Shown here: positions 53,690-62,998 of the stretch, one piece after another
Numbering within the stretch: position 1 is the stretch's first letter
How the letters are laid out: every line of letters starts with the position of its first letter
Assembly: GCF_036699995.1 (NCBI RefSeq)
Contig: NZ_CP144906.1
Location: 4,847,001-4,911,000, forward strand
DNA from: Clostridium beijerinckii
GTDB taxonomy: Bacteria; Bacillota; Clostridia; Clostridiales; Clostridiaceae
Direction of reading: 5' to 3'
Length of the DNA: 64,000 nucleotides
Translations under genes and position numbers: made by a program
The notes under the pieces: model-generated
Database searches by the model: none
Seen by the model: only the letters and a program-made list of their open reading frames with translations
Told to the model about the DNA's origin: nothing

Positions 53690-53736
53690 TTCGTTCGCTG
53701 AGTAAGTTCGATAAACCAAATCATAGATTTGGATTC
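53690..53736. repeat. pair of short palindromes between the ATPase and VWA genes
   Basis: ACTCACATTCGTTCGCTGAGT (imperfect dyad, near 53682-53703) is followed by CCAAATC-ATA-GATTTGG (perfect 7-bp arms, near 53716-53732). This compact palindrome pair looks like a dispersed intergenic repeat rather than a terminator, since no U run follows. Confidence 0.4.
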
Positions 53737-54825
53737 TCACTTAAATATATTAAAAAATGCATCTAAAAACTCTTCAGTAGCCAGCAGCTTTTCATATAAT
53801 CCATTTTCCGTATAATCTCTTTTTATTTCCTTCATGATACCAAGCCTCAAATCTCTTGGATATAAGTTTAGAAGTTCTGAAAATAGCCTTAAATTTCTTT
53901 CTATAGAACTATTCTCTAAATATCTTAACGAATTTTTTGACAATATATATAATCTAGAATGATTTTCCTTTTCTATTTTTTCCTTTAGCTCAAAATTTAA
54001 AATATCATTGCTGAATATATCTTCAACCTTTACTAAAGGTGTTTTTAGATTGATTAAAAAATTTCCAAAATCATTTGCAATACTAATTCCAACATTTCCT
54101 TTTACAACATTCAGTAAAGTATCTAAAGAGTATTTCCCCTTATTCTTCACAAATATTTTATATGCTTTTGATACTCTCTCCCAGCTTCTTGGAGTAGCTT
54201 TTATTGTTTCTTCTGAATCAGGAGTATGTAGATATTCTGGAAATGTAGACAAAAATTCTATTATATGTTCGTCAATATTTCCATCCTTACTCATTCCCCA
54301 CTTAATCCATTCTTTAATGTCAGAATCAAGCCTTACCCAAACAAATCTATCTTCTTGAGCTGGATCCATATCAACAACATCATATTGACTACTATTAAAT
54401 CCATCATTTTTATTAGAAGGATTCATTGCAGCTATTACTTTAACTCTTTCATCTAATATATATCCATTAATCTCTCTATTTAATATAAGATTCATAAGTT
54501 CTTGTGCTACAGCATGATCGCATCTATTCAATTCATCTATAAATAAAATGACATTTCTGTTTGTGTCTTCATCTAATGCTTTTTTGATTTCAATAAGCTT
54601 ACTATGTGTTGCATATATAGTCGTTCTATTTTCAACTACAGGAAGTCCTCCTATTTCCCCTTCTTTTAGTAAGTTAGCATCTATTGTAACAAGGTAATGC
54701 CCATTTTCTTTTGCTATGCGCTTAACTAATGAAGTCTTTCCAACTCCACTTTCTCCTATAATTAAAGGTACATCATTTGATGCAACTATTAAATCTACTG
54801 TGTTTAAACACTCTGAATAATTCAA
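53737..54825 (-). CDS. MoxR-type AAA+ ATPase
   Basis: A 362-residue ATPase with Walker A GESGVGKT near 28-35, Walker B VILFIDELNRCD near 93-104, sensor 1 VIAAMNPSN near 130-138 and arginine near ATPRSWERVSKAY. MoxR proteins act as chaperones for VWA proteins. I chose a TTG start at 54823-54825 behind GGAGG (8-nt spacing); a GTG five codons upstream precedes the site and is less likely. It starts 17 bp after the repeat-protein gene and is followed by the VWA gene. Confidence 0.88.
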   Translation of the reverse strand: MNYSECLNTVDLIVASNDVPLIIGESGVGKTSLVKRIAKENGHYLVTIDANLLKEGEIGGLPVVENRTTIYATHSKLIEIKKALDEDTNRNVILFIDELNRCDHAVAQELMNLILNREINGYILDERVKVIAAMNPSNKNDGFNSSQYDVVDMDPAQEDRFVWVRLDSDIKEWIKWGMSKDGNIDEHIIEFLSTFPEYLHTPDSEETIKATPRSWERVSKAYKIFVKNKGKYSLDTLLNVVKGNVGISIANDFGNFLINLKTPLVKVEDIFSNDILNFELKEKIEKENHSRLYILSKNSLRYLENSSIERNLRLFSELLNLYPRDLRLGIMKEIKRDYTENGLYEKLLATEEFLDAFFNIFK

Positions 54826-54842
54826 TCTTTTCGCCTCCACTC

Positions 54843-55622
54843 TTATATAGATAATTTATAATCTACTAGAAACTTTTTAGCGTTGGTGCTTCCATATTCT
54901 CTAACAAAATTAATTTTATCCATCTCCAAAACCTCTAACTCTAGAAAATCTTCAATGTATTTCTTACTAATATTATCTTGTCTAATTTTTTCTTGAAGCA
55001 CCTCAACTACTAGTTCTACATCTATGCTTTCATAAATATACTTAACTACATTTATATTTTCATATATAAATTTTTTTATTTCATCTAAATCATAGTTAGA
55101 AATATAATTTATAGCTTCCCCATTTAGTTCTATAGCTTTTATTTTCGCCCTAAGGCTTGGATTTTTTATAAATCTAATTGCTACATAGTAGTTTTCTATA
55201 GCTTTAAGCTGAATTTCTTCAGAAGGATTCTCTATATATTTAATTGCATCATAGTCCCTACTAACAGCTAATAATTGAAGTTCCTCGCTAGGATTCTCTA
55301 CAAATTGTATAGCCCATCCTTTAGTCTTAATAGCTTCCTTTATCACCTTTTCAGTAGGATTATTTATTAACTCTAAAGAGTTCCACAAACTTTTAACACA
55401 CATTATAGCGATTTCTTCATTAACGTCTTTAATATATTTTACTGACAATGGAGTATTTGCAACAGCTTGTTTTTGTACATCTCTGCTAGGATTCTTGATA
55501 TATCTAATATTGTTACCATTATTCTTAACAATAAATAATTCTAATTCCTCATCAACTTTGTCTAGTTCCTGAATATATTCAGGATTGTTTTTCAATCTCA
55601 ATAATAGTTGATCTCTATCCAT
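54843..55622 (-). CDS. repeat protein (DUF4116-like, HEAT-like), 259 aa
   Basis: At least seven repeats of about 23 residues with the core I+YI-NPSEE-QL-AI are visible: IRYIKNPSRDVQKQAV, VKYIKDVNEEIAIMCV, LELINNPTEKVIKEAI, IQFVENPSEELQLLAV, IKYIENPSEEIQLKAI, IRFIKNPSLRAKIKAI and a weaker seventh. Such helical repeats form a solenoid for protein binding. It opens the MoxR/VWA cluster, so it may be the adaptor or the client of that machine. Start ATG has AAGGAGAT. Confidence 0.85.
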   Translation of the reverse strand: MDRDQLLLRLKNNPEYIQELDKVDEELELFIVKNNGNNIRYIKNPSRDVQKQAVANTPLSVKYIKDVNEEIAIMCVKSLWNSLELINNPTEKVIKEAIKTKGWAIQFVENPSEELQLLAVSRDYDAIKYIENPSEEIQLKAIENYYVAIRFIKNPSLRAKIKAIELNGEAINYISNYDLDEIKKFIYENINVVKYIYESIDVELVVEVLQEKIRQDNISKKYIEDFLELEVLEMDKINFVREYGSTNAKKFLVDYKLSI

Positions 55623-55767
55623 TTTTATCTCCTTATTATATATATTAATTTCATATTATGTTATTTCTATATAAAACATTATACTTGATATTGCCGACAT
55701 ATTCACTATGCTTGATTAATAAACACAGTCTACTTCGATGGTACTTAATAAATATTTAATATTCTAT

Positions 55768-55824
55768 AAAAAAATATAGCTGCAGATATTTCTTTTAAAT
55801 ATTGAAAATCTACAGCTATATTTT
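55768..55824 (-). terminator. terminator of the alarmone synthetase gene
   Basis: AAAATATAGCTG and CAGCTATATTTT are the main arms, with further inner pairing (AGAT/ATCT). A run of seven A on the plus strand becomes the U run on the minus strand. Confidence 0.85.
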
Positions 55825-55880
55825 AAGTTATTTGAACAATAAAACATAATTTTCCTTATGAACTAAATATACAAAAATTC

Positions 55881-56672
55881 TTAATCTGTATATTTTTCAA
55901 TTTCTCTTTTAACAGAAAACAATAAACTATTTAGCTCCCAAACTTCGCCATCTTCTATTAACTTATTTAAAGTTTTTTGGAATCTGGCTGCCTCTGTTTC
56001 CTTACCTAGTGAAATTAAAGTTAATAGTAAATTCATTATATTTGAAATTAAATGCGATTTAACCTCAAACAACTTTTGCGCATCTTTAATTTCATCTTTG
56101 ATTTCTAACATTTCTTCATCTAATCTAAATGCTGCATCCGCAGATCTTTTAAGTTTTTCCTTTAATTGCTCTGGTATATGTTGCTTATATTTGTAATTAA
56201 GAGAATGTTCTATAGTTGCCCAGAAATTCATTGCTAATGTCCTTATTTGAAATTCAGCTAAAATTTCAAATAATCCTTCTGCCATATTTACAGGATATTT
56301 TATTATCATATGATAACTTCTATAACCACTTTCTTTGACATTCCTTACATAATCCTTCTCATAAAGTATTTGCATATCTTTACGTTCTCTTAATATCTGC
56401 ACAACTGTGTCTATATCATCAACAAACTGACACATTATTCTTATACCTGCAATATCCTCAAGTTCATATCTAATCCTATCTATTGGTATTTCAAATTTGT
56501 TAGCTTTTTCTAACATACTTGATACTTCTTTTACTCTTCCTGTTACAAACTCTATAGGTGAATATTCATTTTTTTTTCTATATTCTTTTCTAATTGATTT
56601 TAACTTAACTTTCAGTTCATCTACTGCTTGCTCATAAGGCATTAAGAAAACCTTCCAATCATTCATTGCCAT
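55881..56672 (-). CDS. small alarmone synthetase (RelA/SpoT domain, (p)ppGpp synthetase)
   Basis: The 263-residue protein is a RelQ/YjbM-like enzyme moving pyrophosphate from ATP to GDP/GTP. The synthetase fold is intact: DIAGIRIMCQFVDDI near 73-87, ESGYRSYHMIIKYP near 110-123, EFQIRTLAMNFWATIEHSLNYK cut here as EFQIRTLAMNFWATIEH near 136-152. There is no hydrolase HD domain and no TGS/ACT, so it is not full-length Rel. A helical C-terminal tail of about 80 residues may mediate oligomer formation. The ATG at 56670-56672 follows AAAGGGTG. Confidence 0.92.
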   Translation of the reverse strand: MAMNDWKVFLMPYEQAVDELKVKLKSIRKEYRKKNEYSPIEFVTGRVKEVSSMLEKANKFEIPIDRIRYELEDIAGIRIMCQFVDDIDTVVQILRERKDMQILYEKDYVRNVKESGYRSYHMIIKYPVNMAEGLFEILAEFQIRTLAMNFWATIEHSLNYKYKQHIPEQLKEKLKRSADAAFRLDEEMLEIKDEIKDAQKLFEVKSHLISNIMNLLLTLISLGKETEAARFQKTLNKLIEDGEVWELNSLLFSVKREIEKYTD

Positions 56673-56866
56673 TATATCACCCTTTAATACATTACTATCA
56701 TTTCTCAATTTCATCCTTATCTATTATATCAAAAACTTTAAATTAAGTGTAATTAATAATAAATAAACTATTTAAAAAATATTCATATGAATGCGTTTAA
56801 TATGTTATAATCAATGTATAATATAGAATTTTATTCTAGATTGTATTTTTGATGGGGTGACTGAAA

Positions 56867-57547
56867 ATGAGTGATACGAGTATATTAAATCATCTTTTTG
56901 ACAAACAGATAATCTGTCCTGTTTGTAATTCACATTTTAAAGCTAAAACAGTTAAATCTAAGTCACCACGAGTTATTTCTAAGGATTCAGATTTCTTTAT
57001 AAGATACTCTGTAGTAAATCCGTATTTTTATGATGTATTAATATGTAATTCGTGCGGCTACGCTGCAATGAGATCAGATTTCGAAAAACTAAAATTGCAT
57101 AAAAAAGAACTTGTTTTAAGCAACGTAACACCAAAATGGAAACCGAGAGAATATCCACATATCTTAGATGAAAAATTAGCAATTGAGCGCTATAAATTGG
57201 CCTTATTAAATGCCATGCTTATTGATTTACCAAACAGTACAAAAGGGATGATTTCTCTAAAAATTGCTTGGATGTATAGATTATTGGATAATAGTATTCA
57301 AGAAACTTTATTTTTAAAACAAGCTCTCGAAGGATTCAATACTGCTTATATGACTGAGATTTTTCCTATATATGGCTTACAAAGAGATTCTTTAATGTAT
57401 CTTTTGGGAGAATTAAACCGAAGATTAGGAAATAATCAAGATGCATTACAATGGTACTCTAAAACTATTGTTAATACAAATTCTTCTTATAAAATTAAAG
57501 AGATGGCTCGCGTTGGAAAAGATTTAATTAAAACTGCCAACACATAA
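56867..57547 (+). CDS. DUF2225 family protein
   Basis: The 226-residue protein has two Cys pairs, CPVC near 18-21 and CNSCG near 54-58, that could form a zinc ribbon, and a helical C-terminal half with TPR-like pattern (ALLNAMLIDLP... MYRLLDN ... LNRRLGNNQDALQWYSKTI). Function is unknown. Start ATG follows GGGGTGA. It precedes the soluble chemotaxis receptor by 39 bp and is likely cotranscribed. Confidence 0.88.
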   Translation: MSDTSILNHLFDKQIICPVCNSHFKAKTVKSKSPRVISKDSDFFIRYSVVNPYFYDVLICNSCGYAAMRSDFEKLKLHKKELVLSNVTPKWKPREYPHILDEKLAIERYKLALLNAMLIDLPNSTKGMISLKIAWMYRLLDNSIQETLFLKQALEGFNTAYMTEIFPIYGLQRDSLMYLLGELNRRLGNNQDALQWYSKTIVNTNSSYKIKEMARVGKDLIKTANT

Positions 57548-57586
57548 AAATATATTTTTATTTATCATTTCAAGGGGGAATATAAC

Positions 57587-58540
57587 ATGGGATTTTTTAA
57601 CAAAAACAGTAATAAAAATACTACTATGACAGAAACTATTGTATCAAATGTTTCTAACAGTGGGGAAAACAATACTAACGCTAGTCAAAAAAATTTAACC
57701 AACATCAATGATTTAAGAGAAAAAGCTTCTTTAATTGATAATTCTATAAAGAACGCTTCATCTACTGCATCAGAATTAGTATCTTCTGCTGAAGCTCAAA
57801 ATAGAGAAATAAGCAATGTAAAGAATATTTTATCAGGTTTTCGTGCTAATATGGAAGACTTAGCAATTAACATTACTAATGTTCACATTAAAGTGTTAGA
57901 TACTGATAAATTGGCTGATACAGGATTAAATACAATAGGAAATTTAGATACATCTCTAAATGAGCTTGAAGACGCTTTCACAATATCAACTTCAACAGTA
58001 AATGCTTTAGTATCAAAACTAGAGTCTGTAAATAGTATAACTGATTCCATAAGCCAAATCGCAAGCCAAACTAATCTTCTATCATTAAACGCGGCTATAG
58101 AGGCAGCAAGAGCTGGTGAAGCTGGTAAAGGATTTTCTGTTGTCGCAGGTGAAGTTAGAAAGCTTGCAGAGAACTCAAAACTTGCTGTTCAAAGTATAAC
58201 TAGTATACTTGAAGAAATTAAAGTGGACATATTAAAAGCTTCTAATGCAATGAATTCTGGTAATTCAGCATTAACAACTCAACATAACTCACTACAAGAA
58301 GCTAAAACTAGTTTTTCTGATATTAAAACTTCTATAGAAGATGCCACTGAAGAAATTAGCACTTGCATAGAGAATTTGACTACTGCTTCTGAAGCAAAAG
58401 ATACTGTTATTAATTCTATTGATAACATAAGCGTTCTTTTCAAAGAACATGAATCTTTATCAAAAGAAATTATTACAGATCTTAATAACCAAGAAGATGC
58501 TATTAAAAAGATGAGTAATTCAATAGAACATTTATCATAG
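57587..58540 (+). CDS. soluble methyl-accepting chemotaxis-type signalling protein
   Basis: A 317-residue MCP signalling protein without any membrane helix or recognisable sensor domain. The conserved hairpin tip that binds CheA/CheW is intact: [20 protein letters not shown] and [10 protein letters not shown], near residues 165-195. The flanking regions are long coiled coils. The N-terminal 40 residues are Asn/Ser/Thr-rich. It may relay a cytoplasmic signal to the flagellar motor or another pathway. Start ATG follows AAGGGGGAA. Confidence 0.92.
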   Translation: MGFFNKNSNKNTTMTETIVSNVSNSGENNTNASQKNLTNINDLREKASLIDNSIKNASSTASELVSSAEAQNREISNVKNILSGFRANMEDLAINITNVHIKVLDTDKLADTGLNTIGNLDTSLNELEDAFTISTSTVNALVSKLESVNSITDSISQIASQTNLLSLNAAIEAARAGEAGKGFSVVAGEVRKLAENSKLAVQSITSILEEIKVDILKASNAMNSGNSALTTQHNSLQEAKTSFSDIKTSIEDATEEISTCIENLTTASEAKDTVINSIDNISVLFKEHESLSKEIITDLNNQEDAIKKMSNSIEHLS

Positions 58541-58563
58541 ATTTTAAAATCTATTTATTAATA

Positions 58564-58610
58564 AATAACAAAAGCTATCTAATATTTTCAATTAGATAGC
58601 TTTTGTTATT
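58564..58610 (+). terminator. terminator of the DUF2225-MCP unit
   Basis: A perfect 20-bp stem (AATAACAAAAGCTATCTAAT and complement) with a 7-nt loop lies 24 bp after the MCP stop. It also faces the convergent epimerase gene and may serve both. Confidence 0.88.
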
Positions 58611-58627
58611 TCAATTATACTATAATT

Positions 58628-59506
58628 TTATTCTTCAATAGAAATGATGTAGCTACAGTTAAATTCTTTTCCTTCTTCTAATGACATTATTCCTTCTTTA
58701 TCCTTAAATTCTCCATTAAAATCTCCATAATCAGCATGACCAAACCAAGGTTCTATACATACAAATGGAGCGCCATCAACTGGAGCCCATATTCCCATGT
58801 AAGGAAATCCATCAAACTCCACACTTAAAGACTTATTATGATTCTTTGATTTTATTGTAATTTTATTTGATTTTAAATCATCAAATACTAATGCGTCATC
58901 TTTAAATATATCTTTTTTAAGTTCAATAATATCACTATTAGTTAGATAATCTTTTTTTTCATGGGTAAAATATGTATTCTTATCAAAACACATAATTGAA
59001 CTATTCTCTATCTCATTAAACTTAATATAATAATCCTCTAATATCTCTGTTTTTTCAATTGGACACATAAATGCTGGATGAGCTCCAATTGAAAAATAGA
59101 TTTTTTTATCATCCAAGTTGATAACTTTATAACTTACCTTTACACTATTTTCTTTAATAGTATAAGTAACTTGCAAAGAAAACTTATATGGATATACTTC
59201 AAGACTTTTATCCGAGAACTTTAACTCAAAAGTAATAGATTCATTGCTTTGACTTAGCAATGTAAATTGAGAAATTCTTGCTAACCCATGAGATGGTAAT
59301 TCATATTCCTTTCCAGCAACTCTATACTTAGAATCCTTTAACTTTCCTATTATAGGAAATAAATGCGGTGCGTGGTATTTCCAATATTCCGGATTGCCAT
59401 TCCAAAGATATTCAGTGCCTTCCTTCTTGCCTGTTATAGAGTGTAGCTCAGCGCCATTCTCACTAGCAGTAATTTTAATTTTTTCATTTTCTAAGGAATA
59501 AATCAT
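58628..59506 (-). CDS. aldose 1-epimerase family protein (LacX/YeaD-like)
   Basis: A 292-residue beta-sandwich protein of the galactose-mutarotase superfamily that interconverts sugar anomers. The catalytic residues are suggested by HAPHLFPIIGKL near 44-55, the histidine in IGAHPAFMCP near 150, and the glutamate in VCIEPWFGHAD near 253. This is the LacX/YeaD-like branch, whose members may act on sugar phosphates. Start ATG follows TTGGAGTGA. Monocistronic. Confidence 0.9.
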   Translation of the reverse strand: MIYSLENEKIKITASENGAELHSITGKKEGTEYLWNGNPEYWKYHAPHLFPIIGKLKDSKYRVAGKEYELPSHGLARISQFTLLSQSNESITFELKFSDKSLEVYPYKFSLQVTYTIKENSVKVSYKVINLDDKKIYFSIGAHPAFMCPIEKTEILEDYYIKFNEIENSSIMCFDKNTYFTHEKKDYLTNSDIIELKKDIFKDDALVFDDLKSNKITIKSKNHNKSLSVEFDGFPYMGIWAPVDGAPFVCIEPWFGHADYGDFNGEFKDKEGIMSLEEGKEFNCSYIISIEE

Positions 59507-59695
59507 AAAACGTCACTCCAAATCTTATTATAATTATGTAAAGAGATATAACGTATTTATCACAGTTATATCTATAATAATATGTAAATACAATTACCTA
59601 ATTGCTTATTATTAATATTATTCAGATTAATTTTAGGCTCAAACAAATCTTCTATTTATATTTGTTGAATAAATTTTATTCTATATTTATCTGCC

Positions 59696-60385
59696 TCATA
59701 ATATCTTTTTGGGATCAAAATTCAAGTAATCTGCTGATGTTAGTATATATTCTACTCCATCTAAATATCCATTTAATACTTTTCCAAGTAGTACTGGACC
59801 ATGCAAATGTCCATATATAACTTTTTCTACTTTGTATTCTTTAATCATTCGTGTAAATTCAGATTCCTCAAATTTATCATTTGTAGGAGGATAATGAAGC
59901 ATAACAATTATCTTTTCAAATCCACTATTTTTCGCAGCATCTAACGAAAGTTTCAACCTTATCTGTTCTCTGGTATATATTTTTTCATCCTTGCTAGTAT
60001 ATTTATCTCCGCCTGGGCACATCCATCCTCTAGTCCCACATATAGCATAATCTTCATAAGTATAAAAATTATTTTGGAGAAACTTGGTATTTTCATACAT
60101 CTTATTTAATTTCGATATGCTTCCCCACCAATAATCATGGTTTCCTTTGCTTATAATCTTTTTACCTGGTAATTCGTTTATCCAATCCAAATCATATTTA
60201 CTATCCGTCTCTTTCAAAGACCAGGATATATCTCCAGCTATAAGCACCATATCTTTTTCAGTTATCTTTTTAAGCCAATTTTCTTTTATTTTATCAGAAT
60301 GCGCTTTCCACTTGTCTCCAAAAATGTCCATTGGCTTTTCAACATTAAAACCTAAGTGTAAATCTGAAATAGTATAAAGTGCCAT
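59696..60385 (-). CDS. metallophosphoesterase (calcineurin-like)
   Basis: The 229-residue enzyme has the metal motifs in order: SDLHLG (D-x-H), AGDISWS (GD), KGNHDYWW (GNHD), MLHYPP and YGHLHGP (GHxH). Substrate unknown; relatives act on phosphodiesters. The ATG at 60383-60385 is placed correctly from GGAAGGTG, while a GTG three codons upstream lies on the site. It shares direction with the FlhB-like gene, 27 bp downstream of it. Confidence 0.92.
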   Translation of the reverse strand: MALYTISDLHLGFNVEKPMDIFGDKWKAHSDKIKENWLKKITEKDMVLIAGDISWSLKETDSKYDLDWINELPGKKIISKGNHDYWWGSISKLNKMYENTKFLQNNFYTYEDYAICGTRGWMCPGGDKYTSKDEKIYTREQIRLKLSLDAAKNSGFEKIIVMLHYPPTNDKFEESEFTRMIKEYKVEKVIYGHLHGPVLLGKVLNGYLDGVEYILTSADYLNFDPKKIL

Positions 60386-60412
60386 TTTTCTCACCTTCCG
60401 TGTTTCTTCTGT

Positions 60413-60673
60413 CTATAGTCTCTTCTTATCTAAATCAGTAAGAAAAGCAATTACATGAGCTACTGCTTCATATAATTCCGTAGGAATTTCATCTCCAACA
60501 TCTACATTACACAATAAATCAGTTAGTTCTTTATTGTATACTATTGGTACTTCATTTTGTGTCGCTTTTTCTATTATTTTATCTGCAATATGCCCCATTC
60601 CAGCTGCTGTAACTACTGGTGTATCGCTATTAAATTCATATTTTAATGCTGCGGCCTTCTTCCTCTGATTCAT
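60413..60673 (-). CDS. stand-alone FlhB C-terminal-domain protein (FlhX/YlqH-like)
   Basis: An 86-residue protein matching the cytosolic C-terminal part of the export switch FlhB: AAALKYE, then GMGHIADKIIEKATQNEVPIVYNKE and DVGDEIPTELYEAVAHVIAFL. The autocleavage motif NPTH, which comes just before this part in FlhB, is absent, as if only the segment after the cut were encoded. In Bacillus YlqH is a similar orphan next to YlqG. The ATG at 60671-60673 is favoured over a GTG four codons earlier. Confidence 0.88.
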   Translation of the reverse strand: MNQRKKAAALKYEFNSDTPVVTAAGMGHIADKIIEKATQNEVPIVYNKELTDLLCNVDVGDEIPTELYEAVAHVIAFLTDLDKKRL

Positions 60674-60816
60674 ATTCCTGTACACTCCTAACCGATATTT
60701 TCAATAGTTCTAAAATGTACAATTAAAGCTAAAATTCCTTCTGAATCTAAAAGTAATTATAATTAAGGCTCCTTTATTGCACATTAACTGCATATTTTAA
60801 ATGAATACACTAATTA

Positions 60817-62700
60817 TTATACCTTAATATCGATAGCAGAAATAGTTAAATCGTTAAAGAAATTTCTACAACTTACTAAGTCTACAGGCTTTTCCTTCAT
60901 AGATACACTTATATTAACAAATAGCCCAAGTGTTGATAATCCATCTACTAACTTAGATTTATTATTGTTTAAAATAGATGTAAAATGGCTTTCACATTTT
61001 AAATTCACATCAATTCTATTATCTCTTAATGTCAAATATCCATCAACCTCTCCCAAATTAGCTGTTTTAACACTAACAACCATTTTAGCATTAGTTTTAT
61101 CTATTTTTTTGCCATCTTTTCTATTATCTTTTATTATAAGCTTACATGGATATTCTTGACTATTTGCATTTATAGGAATATTTAAATAATAATACTCATT
61201 GCTTATAGAATTGAATACCTTAATATCATTTATATTATTTTTTATTAAATCCATTATTTTTTCATATCCAGCATCCTTTAAATCCACATGCGCTATTAAG
61301 TTCTTAACTATATCTCTTACTCCATCTATTTTAAATTTCATATCTGCTTTTATAGCTTCTTTGCTATCTAAATTACTTCTTAATAGTAAATCCTCATTTT
61401 TTAGATCAGCAAAGTTTTCCTTAGATGATGTCGATAATTCCTTAGGCTGTATATTTCCACCTTTATCATTAGATCCTGTTTCCTCATAGTGATCTTTTCC
61501 TTCAATTCTATTATTCAATAATTTATTGAATTCTTTATATTCACTATCAGTAAGTTTGACTTCTCTACCTTCAATATTACTCAATAATATTTCTAATTTA
61601 TTTTTATTTGATGATTCTATAAGACTTTGTGCTTGTGTCTTGGGCTCATTATCAGTTGTCATTCCATTACCAATTGCTTCCTTTATTAGATCAACTATTT
61701 CTTTATTATTTAATTTCTCAATTAATGAGGATGGAAGATTTACTTTTTGAGTATTTAAATTATTCTTTTCATTATCAGCAAGCTTTTGAGCTATATTTAG
61801 TTCACTATCTTCACTTCCTGCTAATGTTTTCAATACGTCTAGAACATTTATTTTCCTATTCGAAGGATCATTCTCATTATACAACTTCGATGCTATTGCT
61901 TTAGTTGTATCTGTATTATTCTTCATTAGATCAAGTTCTTTGTCTATAGTTTTATTTTTAACTACAGTCTCAAAGTTATTATTTGGTGATTCTATAAAAT
62001 TTAATGACTCATTCATTTTCTTTAATATTTGCTCTATTGATGAATTTCCTTTAAACAACTTATTAAAACTATCTATACTTTCTTCTGAAAAATCCAAGTT
62101 GTTTTCTATAAATGTAAGTATATCGTCTTGTGTCATATTCTTAAATTCATTCAAGAACTTGGTAAGCATCTCTTTAACTGCTTGACCTTCCTCACTATTA
62201 CCAGATATATTCTTACTTTGAAGATACGTTTGAATAAATGCATCTATTTCCTTTGGATTGGAACTTATCTTTCCATTAAATTGAATTAATCCTTTAATCA
62301 AATTAATATTATCTCTAGTTAGAGGAAGATTACGTTTAACCATCTGTTTTAAAATATCAATATCTTCCTTTGAAAGACCTTCCTTATCAATTATTTCCTG
62401 AAAGCTTTCATCGCCAGTTGATTTTTCATCTACAGAATCCTCAACTAGTTTTAATTTTAACTTTCCATTTTCAAATCCGTTTACTTGGAACTTAACTAAC
62501 TTAAGATCATCCAAATTAATATTTCCTTCAAGCTCAGCGATAAACTGCCATCCATCTGATAACTTGACTGTAATATCTTTTCCATCTCCCTTTGCAACTA
62601 CTCTTCCTGTAAAGCGTTCCCCTACTTCAAAAGTTAACTTGCTAGAAATTTTCTTTGTATTTATATTATATCCATTATTTATATTCCAAATTCCCGGCAT
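60817..62700 (-). CDS. FliK/YlqG-like hook-length-control-type protein
   Basis: A 627-residue, highly charged, Asn/Lys-rich protein with little hydrophobic content. The N-terminus (FEVGERFTGRVVAKGDGKDITVKLSDG) and the C-terminal domain (about 500-620; YYLNIPINANSQEYPCKLIIKD, VSVKTANLGEVDGYL, NVSVSMKEKP-like end) recall FliK-type C-terminal domains. Long low-complexity middle. It lies 143 bp before the FlhB-like gene, the pair known in Bacillus as ylqG-ylqH. I chose the ATG at 62698-62700 behind GGGGAG; the 26 codons upstream have no site. Assignment is by fold pattern and context. Confidence 0.75.
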   Translation of the reverse strand: MPGIWNINNGYNINTKKISSKLTFEVGERFTGRVVAKGDGKDITVKLSDGWQFIAELEGNINLDDLKLVKFQVNGFENGKLKLKLVEDSVDEKSTGDESFQEIIDKEGLSKEDIDILKQMVKRNLPLTRDNINLIKGLIQFNGKISSNPKEIDAFIQTYLQSKNISGNSEEGQAVKEMLTKFLNEFKNMTQDDILTFIENNLDFSEESIDSFNKLFKGNSSIEQILKKMNESLNFIESPNNNFETVVKNKTIDKELDLMKNNTDTTKAIASKLYNENDPSNRKINVLDVLKTLAGSEDSELNIAQKLADNEKNNLNTQKVNLPSSLIEKLNNKEIVDLIKEAIGNGMTTDNEPKTQAQSLIESSNKNKLEILLSNIEGREVKLTDSEYKEFNKLLNNRIEGKDHYEETGSNDKGGNIQPKELSTSSKENFADLKNEDLLLRSNLDSKEAIKADMKFKIDGVRDIVKNLIAHVDLKDAGYEKIMDLIKNNINDIKVFNSISNEYYYLNIPINANSQEYPCKLIIKDNRKDGKKIDKTNAKMVVSVKTANLGEVDGYLTLRDNRIDVNLKCESHFTSILNNNKSKLVDGLSTLGLFVNISVSMKEKPVDLVSCRNFFNDLTISAIDIKV

Positions 62701-62998
62701 ATTATCTTCTCCCCTACTAATTTCATTCGTACTTTCCCGATCAATTACTCTATTATACTTATCGTATGAACATAGCATAAGTTAACTAAAAAATAAAATG
62801 TTATTAATTACAATCTAATTATTTATATTTAAATATTCATCATGATTAATCTATTATAATATTACCGAGTATTTTCTTATTCGATATAACATTATAGCAT
62901 TTATGCTTTCAAATTTTAATATTATAAAAAATAAGGTGAAGATTCCGTTTTAAAGAACCCTCACCTCTATCATTATCTTATTAAATTTACTTAATAAT
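62701..62998. other. intergenic region between butyrate kinase and the FliK-like gene
   Basis: AT-rich without a gene. It holds the butyrate kinase terminator at 62934-62965 and presumably the promoter of the FliK-like unit. Confidence 0.4.
62934..62965 (-). terminator. terminator of butyrate kinase
   Basis: On the minus strand GGTGAGGGTTC pairs with GAATCTTCACC (two mismatches that allow G-U), followed by TTATTTTTT. It lies about 34 bp after the stop codon. Confidence 0.78.
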
